A stretch of 64,000 nucleotides of DNA, from the NCBI RefSeq assembly GCF_030811835.1, contig NZ_JAUSRO010000015.1, positions 108,238-172,237 of the forward strand. The letters are read 5' to 3'. Below, one piece after another: positions 26,040 through 32,842 of the stretch. Under the pieces are notes generated by a model, which worked only from the letters and a program-made list of their open reading frames with translations, was not told where the DNA came from and did not search any database. This DNA comes from Variovorax ginsengisoli (GTDB lineage Bacteria > Pseudomonadota > Gammaproteobacteria > Burkholderiales > Burkholderiaceae_C). A program made the translations under genes and the position numbers. The first letter of the stretch is position 1, and the number at the start of each line of letters is the position of its first letter.

Positions 26040-26744
26040 ATGCCCAGTCCCGTCGCCATCGTCATCGAAGACGAACCCCAGATCCGCCGCTTCGTGCGCG
26101 GCGCGCTCGAGGCCGAGGGCTGGCAGGTGCATGAGGCCGGCACGCTGCGCGAAGGGCTTGCCGCAGCGGGCACGCGCCAGCCCGACCTGCTGGTCCTCGA
26201 CCTGGGACTGCCCGACGGCGATGGCGTTTCGTTGATCCAGGACGTGCGAGGGTGGTCGACGGTGCCCATCATCGTGTTGTCGGCGCGCATGGACGAGGCC
26301 GACAAGATCGCCGCGCTGGATGCCGGTGCCGACGACTACCTGACCAAGCCTTTCGGCACGGGGGAACTGCTCGCGCGCGTGCGCGCCAACCTGCGCCGGC
26401 CGCGCGCGGCGGGGGGTGAAGCGGCTGCGGGCGAGCCTGGCGAGGCGGTGTTCCGTTTCGGCGAGGTCGAGGTCGACCGCGTGGCACGGCTGGTGCGGCG
26501 TGGCGGTGCCGAGGTGCACCTGACGCCCACCGAATACCGCCTGCTCGGCGTGCTGGTCGCCAACGTCGGGCGCGTGCTCACGCACCGTCAGCTGCTGCGC
26601 GAGGTCTGGGGGCCGTCGCATGCGCAGCAGAGCCACTACCTGCGCATCTACATGGGGCACCTGCGCCAGAAGCTGGAGGCCGACCCGGCCCAGCCGCGGC
26701 ACCTGATCACCGAGACGGCCGTGGGCTACCGGCTGGTGACCTGA
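26040..26744 (+). CDS. kdpE: KdpE response regulator (OmpR family)
   Basis: A 234-residue regulator with a receiver domain (phospho-acceptor D54 in LLVLDLGLPDGDG; acidic pocket E10-D11) and a C-terminal winged helix (LTPTEYRLLGVLVANVGRVL, LRIYMGHLRQKLE). It is activated by KdpD and would drive kdpFABC. A KdpE-like site is noted ahead of kdpF. It follows kdpD by 16 nt in the same operon. Confidence 0.95.
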   Translation: MPSPVAIVIEDEPQIRRFVRGALEAEGWQVHEAGTLREGLAAAGTRQPDLLVLDLGLPDGDGVSLIQDVRGWSTVPIIVLSARMDEADKIAALDAGADDYLTKPFGTGELLARVRANLRRPRAAGGEAAAGEPGEAVFRFGEVEVDRVARLVRRGGAEVHLTPTEYRLLGVLVANVGRVLTHRQLLREVWGPSHAQQSHYLRIYMGHLRQKLEADPAQPRHLITETAVGYRLVT

Positions 26745-26843
26745 CGCCGGGGGGCGCCGTGTGCGCTCGCGCTGTGTGACGCACTGTCATCAAAGCTCCA
26801 CATAATTTCCGGCATCGGCAGCATTCCGCGGCCGCAGGCTTCA

Positions 26844-27983
26844 ATGACCCCACTTCTCGTTCTCAGCGTGAGCGCCGGCAACGGCCACGTCCGCGCCGCC
26901 CAGGCGCTGTGCGCCGCCGCCCAGGCGCGCGCACCCGCTTGCGGTGCCGTGCACATCGACGCCATGGCCCACATGGCCGCGGGTTTTCGCAAGATCTACA
27001 CCGACTGGTACCTGCAACTGGTCCAGCGTGCGCCCGATCTCTGGTCGTACCTGCACCAGAAGACCGACAGCACGCCGCACAGCGCGGTTTCGCAGCGTCT
27101 GCGCCGCGGCATCGAGCGCGCGAGCGCGGGCGCGCTGCTGCGCGAGGTGCGGCGCGTGCGGCCCGCGGCCATCGTCTGCACTCATTTCCTGCCGGCCGAA
27201 TTGCTGATGCGCGAGCGCAACCGCGGTCGGCTCGACGGCCCGGTCTGGCTGCAGGTGACCGACTACGACCTGCACAACATGTGGATCGTGCCGGGCCTGC
27301 AGGGCTATCTGGCGGCCACCGAGGAGGTGGCCTTCCGCATGCGCGCGCGCGGACTGCCCGCCGCGCACGTCCACGTCACCGGCATTCCGGTGATGCCCGA
27401 ATTCTCGGTGCCCGATGCGCCGGCGTTGCAGCGCGAGGCGAATGTGCGGCGGCTCGGGCTCGACCCCACCCGCCGCGTGGTGCTGATGACGGCGGGCGGC
27501 GCGGGTGTGGGCAATCTCGCGGCCCGGGTGGCGCATGCACTGGCGCTCGATGGGCCCGGCTGCGACTTCCAGGTGATCGCCGTGGGCGGGCGCAACGCCG
27601 CGACACTGGCCGCTCTGCAGGCGCTGCAAGCGCGCCACCCGGGGCGGTTGCTGCCCGTTGGCTTCACGGGGGAGATGCACCGGCTCATGGCTGCTGCCGA
27701 CCTGGTCGTCACCAAGCCGGGTGGCCTGACCATTGCCGAATGCCTGGCGCTGGGCAAGCCGATGCTGCTGGTCTCGCCGATTCCCGGGCAGGAGGAGCAC
27801 AACGCCGGTTTCCTGATGGAGGAGGGCGCGGCCTGGCTGGCCTACGACACCATCGGACTGGGCTACAAGCTCGCCGGCCTGATGGCGGCGCCCGAGCGGC
27901 TCGCGCACATGGCCCTGCGCAGCCGCGCGCTGGGTCGGCCCGACGCAGCGCAGTGCGTGCTCGACCGCGTGCTGGGAACCTGA
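26844..27983 (+). CDS. MGDG-synthase-like glycosyltransferase (glycolipid synthesis)
   Basis: A 379-residue GT28-type enzyme. The N-terminus (LVLSVSAGNGHVRAAQAL) matches MGDG synthase/processive diacylglycerol glycosyltransferases. The C-terminal nucleotide-sugar domain carries MTAGGAGVGN and TKPGGLTIAECLALGKPMLL. It would transfer a sugar from a UDP-sugar to diacylglycerol at the inner leaflet. Such enzymes often remodel membranes in phosphate shortage, and a partial Pho-box-like sequence lies upstream. Its stop overlaps the start of the next membrane protein gene (TGATG). Confidence 0.85.
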   Translation: MTPLLVLSVSAGNGHVRAAQALCAAAQARAPACGAVHIDAMAHMAAGFRKIYTDWYLQLVQRAPDLWSYLHQKTDSTPHSAVSQRLRRGIERASAGALLREVRRVRPAAIVCTHFLPAELLMRERNRGRLDGPVWLQVTDYDLHNMWIVPGLQGYLAATEEVAFRMRARGLPAAHVHVTGIPVMPEFSVPDAPALQREANVRRLGLDPTRRVVLMTAGGAGVGNLAARVAHALALDGPGCDFQVIAVGGRNAATLAALQALQARHPGRLLPVGFTGEMHRLMAAADLVVTKPGGLTIAECLALGKPMLLVSPIPGQEEHNAGFLMEEGAAWLAYDTIGLGYKLAGLMAAPERLAHMALRSRALGRPDAAQCVLDRVLGT

Positions 27984-28519
27984 TGAAACCCCTGAACCCT
28001 CTACCGATGAACGACCGCAGCCTTCGCCGCACCGTGATCTACCTGGCCTGGGTGCTGGTCATGGCCTTCTTCTTCGCGCATGCGGAAATCCAGATCGAGG
28101 GCGGCGCCGGCTGGGCCACCAGCCTGCCGACCTGGCGCATCGAGCACCACTGGCTGCTCGACATCTTCTGGGGCGGTCGCGCGATGACCGGCTACCACGC
28201 CTGGGTCTTCACCTTCATGGCGCTGGTGTTCTTCTCGCCGCTCGCGTTCCAGGCGCGCTGGACCTGGCGCGACGCCGGCCTGGCGCTGGTCGGACTCATC
28301 GTGTTCTGGGTGGCCGAGGATTTCCAGTGGTTCCTGCTGAATCCGGCGTGGGGCTGGAGCCGCTTCGATCCGGCGCTCGTGACGTGGCACAAGCACTGGC
28401 TCTTCGGCGCGCCGGTCGACTATTGGATCGGGCTGGCCACCGCGGCGCTGATCCTGTATTTCCGGCATCGTCGCCCGCGTGGGCGCGCGGTTGTGGACAA
28501 TCGACGGGATCATGAATGA
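27983..28519 (+). CDS. Four-helix membrane protein of unknown function
   Basis: A 178-residue protein with about four hydrophobic helices and many aromatics (VLVMAFFFAHAEIQIEGGAG, AWVFTFMALVFFSPLAFQ, VGLIVFWVAEDFQWFLLNPA). The start codon overlaps the glycosyltransferase stop; an ATG 24 nt further in (28007) is an alternative. The coupling hints at a role with the glycosyltransferase, for example as a lipid or sugar partner, but no domain is recognised. Confidence 0.8.
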   Translation: MKPLNPLPMNDRSLRRTVIYLAWVLVMAFFFAHAEIQIEGGAGWATSLPTWRIEHHWLLDIFWGGRAMTGYHAWVFTFMALVFFSPLAFQARWTWRDAGLALVGLIVFWVAEDFQWFLLNPAWGWSRFDPALVTWHKHWLFGAPVDYWIGLATAALILYFRHRRPRGRAVVDNRRDHE

Positions 28520-29330
28520 GCCTACTTCCTCTCCTCCCGGCGCGGTGCGCCTGAACAAGCGCATGGCCGAGCTCGGCATCTGCTCGCGGCGCGAAGCCGA
28601 CGCCTGGATCGAGCAGGGCTGGGTCAAGGTCAATGGCCAGGTCGCCCCGATGGGCGTGAAGGTGACGCCGGCCGACCGCGTGGAGGTCGACAAGAAGGCG
28701 CAGGGCCACCAGGCCACGCAGGTGACCATCATCCTGCACAAGCCGATGGGCTACGTCAGCGGCCAAGCCGAGGACGGCCACGAGCCGGCCGTGGCGCTGA
28801 TCAATCCGCGCACGCACTGGCGCGAAGACCCGAGCAGCAACCGCTTCTCGCCCCCCCAGCTGCGCGGTCTGGCACCGGCCGGGCGGCTCGACATCGACTC
28901 GGTCGGCCTGCTGGTGCTCACGCAGGACGGCCGCGTGGCGCGCCAGCTGATCGGCGAGGATTCGGGCATCGAAAAGGAATACCTGGTGCGCGTGACCTGG
29001 TCGCCCTACAGCGGTGCCAGTGGTGGACCTGGCGCGCAGGGCGATGTCACGACCGACGTGCAGCGCGTGTTCCCGCCCGCCCAGCTCGCCCGCCTGCGCC
29101 ACGGGCTGAGCCTGGACGGCCAGGCCCTCAAGCCAGCGCGCGTCGATTGGCAGAACCCCGAACAACTGCGCTTCGTGCTCAAGGAGGGCAAGAAGCGCCA
29201 GATCCGCCGCATGTGCGAGCAGGTCGGGTTGAAGGTGGTGGGCCTCAAACGCATCCGCATCGGCCGCGTGGTGCTGGGCAACCTGCCCGCCGGACAGTGG
29301 CGGTACCTTGGGGCGGACGAGCGTTTCTGA
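28512..29330 (+). CDS. rRNA pseudouridine synthase, RsuA/RluB/E/F family
   Basis: A 272-residue enzyme isomerising uridine to pseudouridine in rRNA. An S4 RNA-binding domain (RLNKRMAELGICSRREADAWI) is followed by the catalytic domain, with D127 in GRLDIDSVGLLVLTQDG and the KEGKKRQIRRMCEQVGL motif. The C-terminal ordering suggests RluF-like (23S rRNA) specificity, though this is not certain. The start at 28512 overlaps the upstream membrane protein by 8 nt. Confidence 0.88.
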   Translation: MNEPTSSPPGAVRLNKRMAELGICSRREADAWIEQGWVKVNGQVAPMGVKVTPADRVEVDKKAQGHQATQVTIILHKPMGYVSGQAEDGHEPAVALINPRTHWREDPSSNRFSPPQLRGLAPAGRLDIDSVGLLVLTQDGRVARQLIGEDSGIEKEYLVRVTWSPYSGASGGPGAQGDVTTDVQRVFPPAQLARLRHGLSLDGQALKPARVDWQNPEQLRFVLKEGKKRQIRRMCEQVGLKVVGLKRIRIGRVVLGNLPAGQWRYLGADERF

Positions 29331-29341
29331 GCGCTGCTGCG

Positions 29342-29360
29342 TGCTCATGCTGGGCTAAGA
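29342..29360 (+). repeat. 19-bp repeat copy 1, upstream of the response regulator
   Basis: TGCTCATGCTGGGCTAAGA recurs at 31415-31433 with 17 of 19 matches, in the same orientation. This copy lies 51 bp before the response regulator start. The shared motif before two neighbouring genes suggests a binding site for that regulator. Confidence 0.55.
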
Positions 29361-29411
29361 ATCGATGACCTAAGCTTCGCCACGGACCCGTGACGATTCC
29401 GAGGAGACGCC

Positions 29412-30071
29412 GTGCGCGCATTGCTGGTCGAGGATGACGAGATGATCGGTCGCAGCCTGAGCCTGGCGCTCGAGGGCGCGGGATGGTCGGTCGACTGGGT
29501 GCGCGATGGCGTGCTGGCCCTCAGCGCCCTGGCCGATGGCGGCTACACCTGTGCGCTGCTGGACCTTGGCCTGCCCGGACACGACGGTGTCGAGGTGCTG
29601 CGGCGCGTCCGAGACCGGGGCGACGTCACTCCGGTGCTGGTGCTGACCGCCCGCGATGGACTGGAAGACCGCATCCGGACGCTCGACCTGGGCGCCGACG
29701 ATTACCTGCTCAAGCCCTTCGAGTTTCGCGAGCTGCTCGCGCGCATGCGTGCCGTGGTGCGGCGGCGCGACGGATCGGCGCATTCGCTGATCGGCGGGGC
29801 GGGCCTGCAGCTCGACCTGACGACGCGCGAGGTGCTCGTCGACGGCCAGCGCGAGGCGCTCACCGCGCGCGAATTCGCGTTGCTGCACGCGCTGCTCGAA
29901 CGCCCCGGCGCCATCCTCTCGCGCGAGCAACTCGAGCACCGTCTCTACGGCTGGGGCGAGGAGGTCACCAGCAACGCCGTCGACGTGCTCATCCACGGCA
30001 TGCGGCGCAAGATCGGGCCGGACGCGATCCGCAACGTGCGCGGGCTCGGCTGGCGCGTGGTGGTGATGTGA
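29412..30071 (+). CDS. Two-component response regulator, OmpR family
   Basis: A 219-residue regulator: receiver domain with acidic pocket E7-D8-D9, phospho-acceptor D51 (LLDLGLPGHDG) and Lys in LLKPFEFREL, then a winged helix (LTAREFALLHALLERPG, VDVLIHGMRRKIG). It resembles the QseB/PmrA/TctD group. The start is GTG, and the stop overlaps the GTG of the kinase as GTGA. A 19-bp motif upstream recurs before the secreted protein gene that follows the kinase, which makes both promoters likely targets. Confidence 0.92.
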   Translation: MRALLVEDDEMIGRSLSLALEGAGWSVDWVRDGVLALSALADGGYTCALLDLGLPGHDGVEVLRRVRDRGDVTPVLVLTARDGLEDRIRTLDLGADDYLLKPFEFRELLARMRAVVRRRDGSAHSLIGGAGLQLDLTTREVLVDGQREALTAREFALLHALLERPGAILSREQLEHRLYGWGEEVTSNAVDVLIHGMRRKIGPDAIRNVRGLGWRVVVM

Positions 30072-31414
30072 GGTTGCCGTGGGGCCGGCCGCCGTCGCTG
30101 CGCGGACGCCTGCTGCGCTGGCTGGTGGCCGTGAACCTGCTGGCCATGGTCGTGACGGCCTGGCTGTCGTACCTGGCCTTCGACCGTTCGATCCAGCAGT
30201 TCATGGACGACCAGATGCTGCTGGTGGCCCGTTCGCATGCCACGCGGCGCGCGGTGCCACCCCTGGACGGACTCACAGGCGAGGAAGTGAGCCGTCGCGG
30301 TGCCATGGTCGTCCAGGTGTGGACGCACGACGGCAGCGAGCTGCTCGCAAGCAGCTGGCCCGAGGCGGTGCTGCCGCTGCAGGCCACACCGGGATTCCAC
30401 CAGGCGGCCAGCGCCAGCGAGGTGGGTGGCTGGCGCGTGTACACCGCCCCTGTGGGCAACGGCGCCGCCTCGCCTCGCATCCAGGTGCTCCAAAGCCATG
30501 GCTATCGCCTCGGGCGGGTCGTGCGGCGCGCGTTGTGGGAGGGCCTGCCGATCCTGCTGTGGCTGCCGGTGGCCTTGTGCATGCTGTGGGCGGTGGTGTC
30601 GACCGTCTCGCGCTCGCTGCGCGAAGTGGCCAGCGAGGTGGCCACCCAGGACGAGCGCAGCCCGTCCGGCTTGTCGCTGGCCCGCGTGCCTGAGGAAATC
30701 GCACCGCTGGTCGCTGCGTTCAATGGCCTGCTCGCGCGCATGCGCACCTCCATGGAAACGCAGCAACACTTCGTGCAGGATGCGGCGCACGAGTTGCGCA
30801 CGCCCGTGGCAGCGGTGCGCCTGCAGATCGACAACCTGCGCGCGCACGTGCCTGCCGGTGAAGCGGCCAGCCGCTTTGCGCAGCTCGAGGCCGGCGTGTT
30901 GCGCACCCAGCACCTGGTGGTGCAGTTGCTGGCGTTGTCGCGACAGGAGGCGCCGCCGGATGCGGCCGCAGCGCCCGTGGACGTGGCCCTGCTGCTGCGC
31001 GAGACCCTCGCCAGCCTGTTGCCGCTGGCCGACCGGCGCGGCATCGACGTGGGCTTCGAGGGCACGGTGGCGGTGTTCGTCCGGGCGCCCGTCACCGAGC
31101 TGCGCAGCGTGTTCGACAACCTCGTGGACAACGCGATCCGCTATGCGCCCGAAGGGGGCACCGTCGACGTGCGGTTGCATGCGGTGGCCGGGCGTCCGGT
31201 CGTGGACGTGGTCGATGACGGGCCAGGCATCGCGCCCGCGTTGCGAGAGCGGGTGTTCGACCGGTTCTTCCGCGTGGCCGGTGCCCCGTCGGACGGCAGC
31301 GGCCTGGGCCTGGCCATTGCCCGTGCGGCGGCACAGCGCCACGGCCTGCGGATCGAACTGCTGCCGCGCGAAGGTCGAACCGGGCTGGTGGCGCGGGTGT
31401 ATCTGGCGGCGTGA
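30068..31414 (+). CDS. Two-component sensor histidine kinase
   Basis: A 448-residue inner-membrane kinase. It has two membrane helices (LLRWLVAVNLLAMVVTAWLS near residues 15-40; PILLWLPVALCMLWAVVSTV near 160-180) framing a periplasmic domain of about 120 residues. HisKA carries H241 (DAAHELRTP), and the ATPase motifs VDNAIRYAPEGG, DDGPGIAP and GSGLGLAIARA follow. It is coupled to its regulator by a 4-nt overlap. The stimulus is unknown; the QseC/TctE-like architecture is common for envelope or small-ligand sensing. Confidence 0.92.
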   Translation: MRLPWGRPPSLRGRLLRWLVAVNLLAMVVTAWLSYLAFDRSIQQFMDDQMLLVARSHATRRAVPPLDGLTGEEVSRRGAMVVQVWTHDGSELLASSWPEAVLPLQATPGFHQAASASEVGGWRVYTAPVGNGAASPRIQVLQSHGYRLGRVVRRALWEGLPILLWLPVALCMLWAVVSTVSRSLREVASEVATQDERSPSGLSLARVPEEIAPLVAAFNGLLARMRTSMETQQHFVQDAAHELRTPVAAVRLQIDNLRAHVPAGEAASRFAQLEAGVLRTQHLVVQLLALSRQEAPPDAAAAPVDVALLLRETLASLLPLADRRGIDVGFEGTVAVFVRAPVTELRSVFDNLVDNAIRYAPEGGTVDVRLHAVAGRPVVDVVDDGPGIAPALRERVFDRFFRVAGAPSDGSGLGLAIARAAAQRHGLRIELLPREGRTGLVARVYLAA

Positions 31415-31433
31415 TGCTCATGGTCGGCTAAGA
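31415..31433 (+). repeat. 19-bp repeat copy 2, upstream of the secreted repeat protein
   Basis: TGCTCATGGTCGGCTAAGA starts right after the kinase stop and lies 106 bp before the next gene. It differs from copy 1 at two positions. Confidence 0.55.
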
Positions 31434-31539
31434 CTTCGCTCACGCTGGCCTCAGAGAGCAGGCCTACAGTGATCGAAGGTCCACCACAGCCGCTTGGGTT
31501 TGCGGTGCGAGACCTTCCGCTTCACTTCAGGAGAACTTC

Positions 31540-31878
31540 ATGACACACACCCTTCGACGCTTGGCTCTCGGTGCCGTGGCCGCATGCAGCGTGCTGGCCG
31601 CCGGTGCAGCCTTTGCGCAGACGAGCGATGGTTCCGACTACCGTCCCTTGTCCCTGAATTCGCCCAGCAACGCGCAGGTGGAAGCCGATGCGGTGGCAGC
31701 TTCGCATGCTTCGGGAACGGAAGCCATCGGCCAGTCCACCAGCGCGGTGATTCCTGCCTCCATGACGTCCCTGGATGACGTGCAGCGTGGCGCCATGGCG
31801 GCGGCGCGTCCGACCGGAACCGAAGCTATCGGCCAGTCGACCGCCATGCCGATGCCGGGTCTGAGCACAGGCAGCTGA
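31540..31878 (+). CDS. Small secreted protein with a duplicated GTEAIGQST motif (DUF4148-like)
   Basis: A 112-residue protein with a signal peptide (LALGAVAACSVLAAGAAFAQ; cleavage likely after AFA). The mature part carries two similar units: residues around VEADAVAASHASGTEAIGQST and VQRGAMAAARPTGTEAIGQST. It looks like the short periplasmic DUF4148-type proteins frequent in Burkholderiales. The ribosome site is AGGAGA. A repeat shared with the regulator promoter suggests that the two-component system upstream controls it. Function is unknown. Confidence 0.8.
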   Translation: MTHTLRRLALGAVAACSVLAAGAAFAQTSDGSDYRPLSLNSPSNAQVEADAVAASHASGTEAIGQSTSAVIPASMTSLDDVQRGAMAAARPTGTEAIGQSTAMPMPGLSTGS

Positions 31879-31885
31879 TGCGGTG

Positions 31886-31906
31886 CACCGGCCATCGAGG
31901 CCGGTG
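31886..31906. terminator. Bidirectional terminator between secreted protein and aquaporin genes
   Basis: CACCGGCC and GGCCGGTG pair around ATCGA, followed rightward by TCAGTCTTCCTT. It fills the gap between two convergent genes and abuts the aquaporin stop. Confidence 0.7.
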
Positions 31907-32605
31907 TCAGTCTTCCTTGAGCAGCAGGTTGTAGATCAGGGCGCCCAGCACGGCGCCCGCGATCGGCGCGACCCAGAAGAGCCACAGCTCGGACATGGCG
32001 TAGGCCGGCCCGAAGAGCGCCGGGCCGGTGCTGCGCGCCGGATTGACCGAGGTATTGGTCACCGGAATCGAGATCAGGTGGATCAGCGTCAGGCACAGGC
32101 CGATGGCCATGCCACCAAAGCCGGCCGCCGCATGGCGTGCGGTGGCGCCGAGGATCACGATCAGGAAAATGGCCGTCAGCACCACTTCGGTCACCAGGGC
32201 GGCCGTCAGGTCGAAGCCGCCGGGCGAATGCGCCCCGTAGCCGTTGGTGGCGAATCCGCCGATGTCGGCACCGGGCTTGCCTGTGGCGATCACGTACAGC
32301 AAGCCGGCGGCGGCAATCGCGCCAAGGACCTGGGCGATGATGTAGCCGGGCAGTTGGGCAGCGCGGAAACGCCCTCCGACCCACAGGCCGACCGACACGG
32401 CCGGGTTGAAATGGCCGCCCGAGATGGGGCCGAGCGCATAGGCCCCCGTGAGCACCGTCAGGCCGAAGGCCAGCGCCACACCCGTGAACCCGATCCCCAA
32501 CTGCGGGAAGGCGGCCGCCAGCACGGCGCTGCCGCAGCCGCCGAACGTGAGCCAGAACGTGCCGATGAATTCGGCTGACCATTTCTTGATGTTGCTGTGT
32601 TGCAT
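31907..32605 (-). CDS. aqpZ: Aquaporin Z
   Basis: A 232-residue inner-membrane water channel. Both NPA boxes are present (HFNPAVS, N67; TSVNPARS, N188). The narrow filter carries H176 and R191, as in water-selective AqpZ rather than glycerol facilitators. Length fits the family. It is convergent with the secreted protein gene and divergent from htpG. Confidence 0.95.
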   Translation of the reverse strand: MQHSNIKKWSAEFIGTFWLTFGGCGSAVLAAAFPQLGIGFTGVALAFGLTVLTGAYALGPISGGHFNPAVSVGLWVGGRFRAAQLPGYIIAQVLGAIAAAGLLYVIATGKPGADIGGFATNGYGAHSPGGFDLTAALVTEVVLTAIFLIVILGATARHAAAGFGGMAIGLCLTLIHLISIPVTNTSVNPARSTGPALFGPAYAMSELWLFWVAPIAGAVLGALIYNLLLKED

Positions 32606-32748
32606 TTTTGGAATCCCTGATGTGTGACATGGCCGTCCGGTGGTAGCCGCGGCGGGCGGATTCTAGGGACGGGTTCTGTCGCTTTTTCACGGGACGGCGC
32701 GAACTCGGGCGGCAGATCGGCATCTGTTCACGAATACCCCACACAGTT

Positions 32749-32776
32749 GTTGAAATCTGGCGTCGAGGCCCTAAAT
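32749..32776 (+). promoter_or_regulatory. Sigma-32 (RpoH)-type heat-shock promoter of htpG
   Basis: GTTGAAA (32749-32755) and CCCTAAAT (32769-32776) are spaced 13 nt apart, close to the sigma-32 consensus CTTGAAA-N13-15-CCCCATnT. The inferred start point leaves a leader of about 60 nt before htpG. The remainder of the 237-bp gap shows nothing else that I recognise. Confidence 0.75.
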
Positions 32777-32842
32777 CCAGGGCTTCGTAGAATCGCGGAT
32801 TCCCCGATCGTTCGTCCACTTTTCCCTGGTTCATCTCGAGAC

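Noticed and set aside
23264..26305. 1013-codon minus-strand open frame across kdpD
   Set aside because: kdpD on the other strand has every expected motif; the antisense translation is low-complexity Arg/Gln/Ala.
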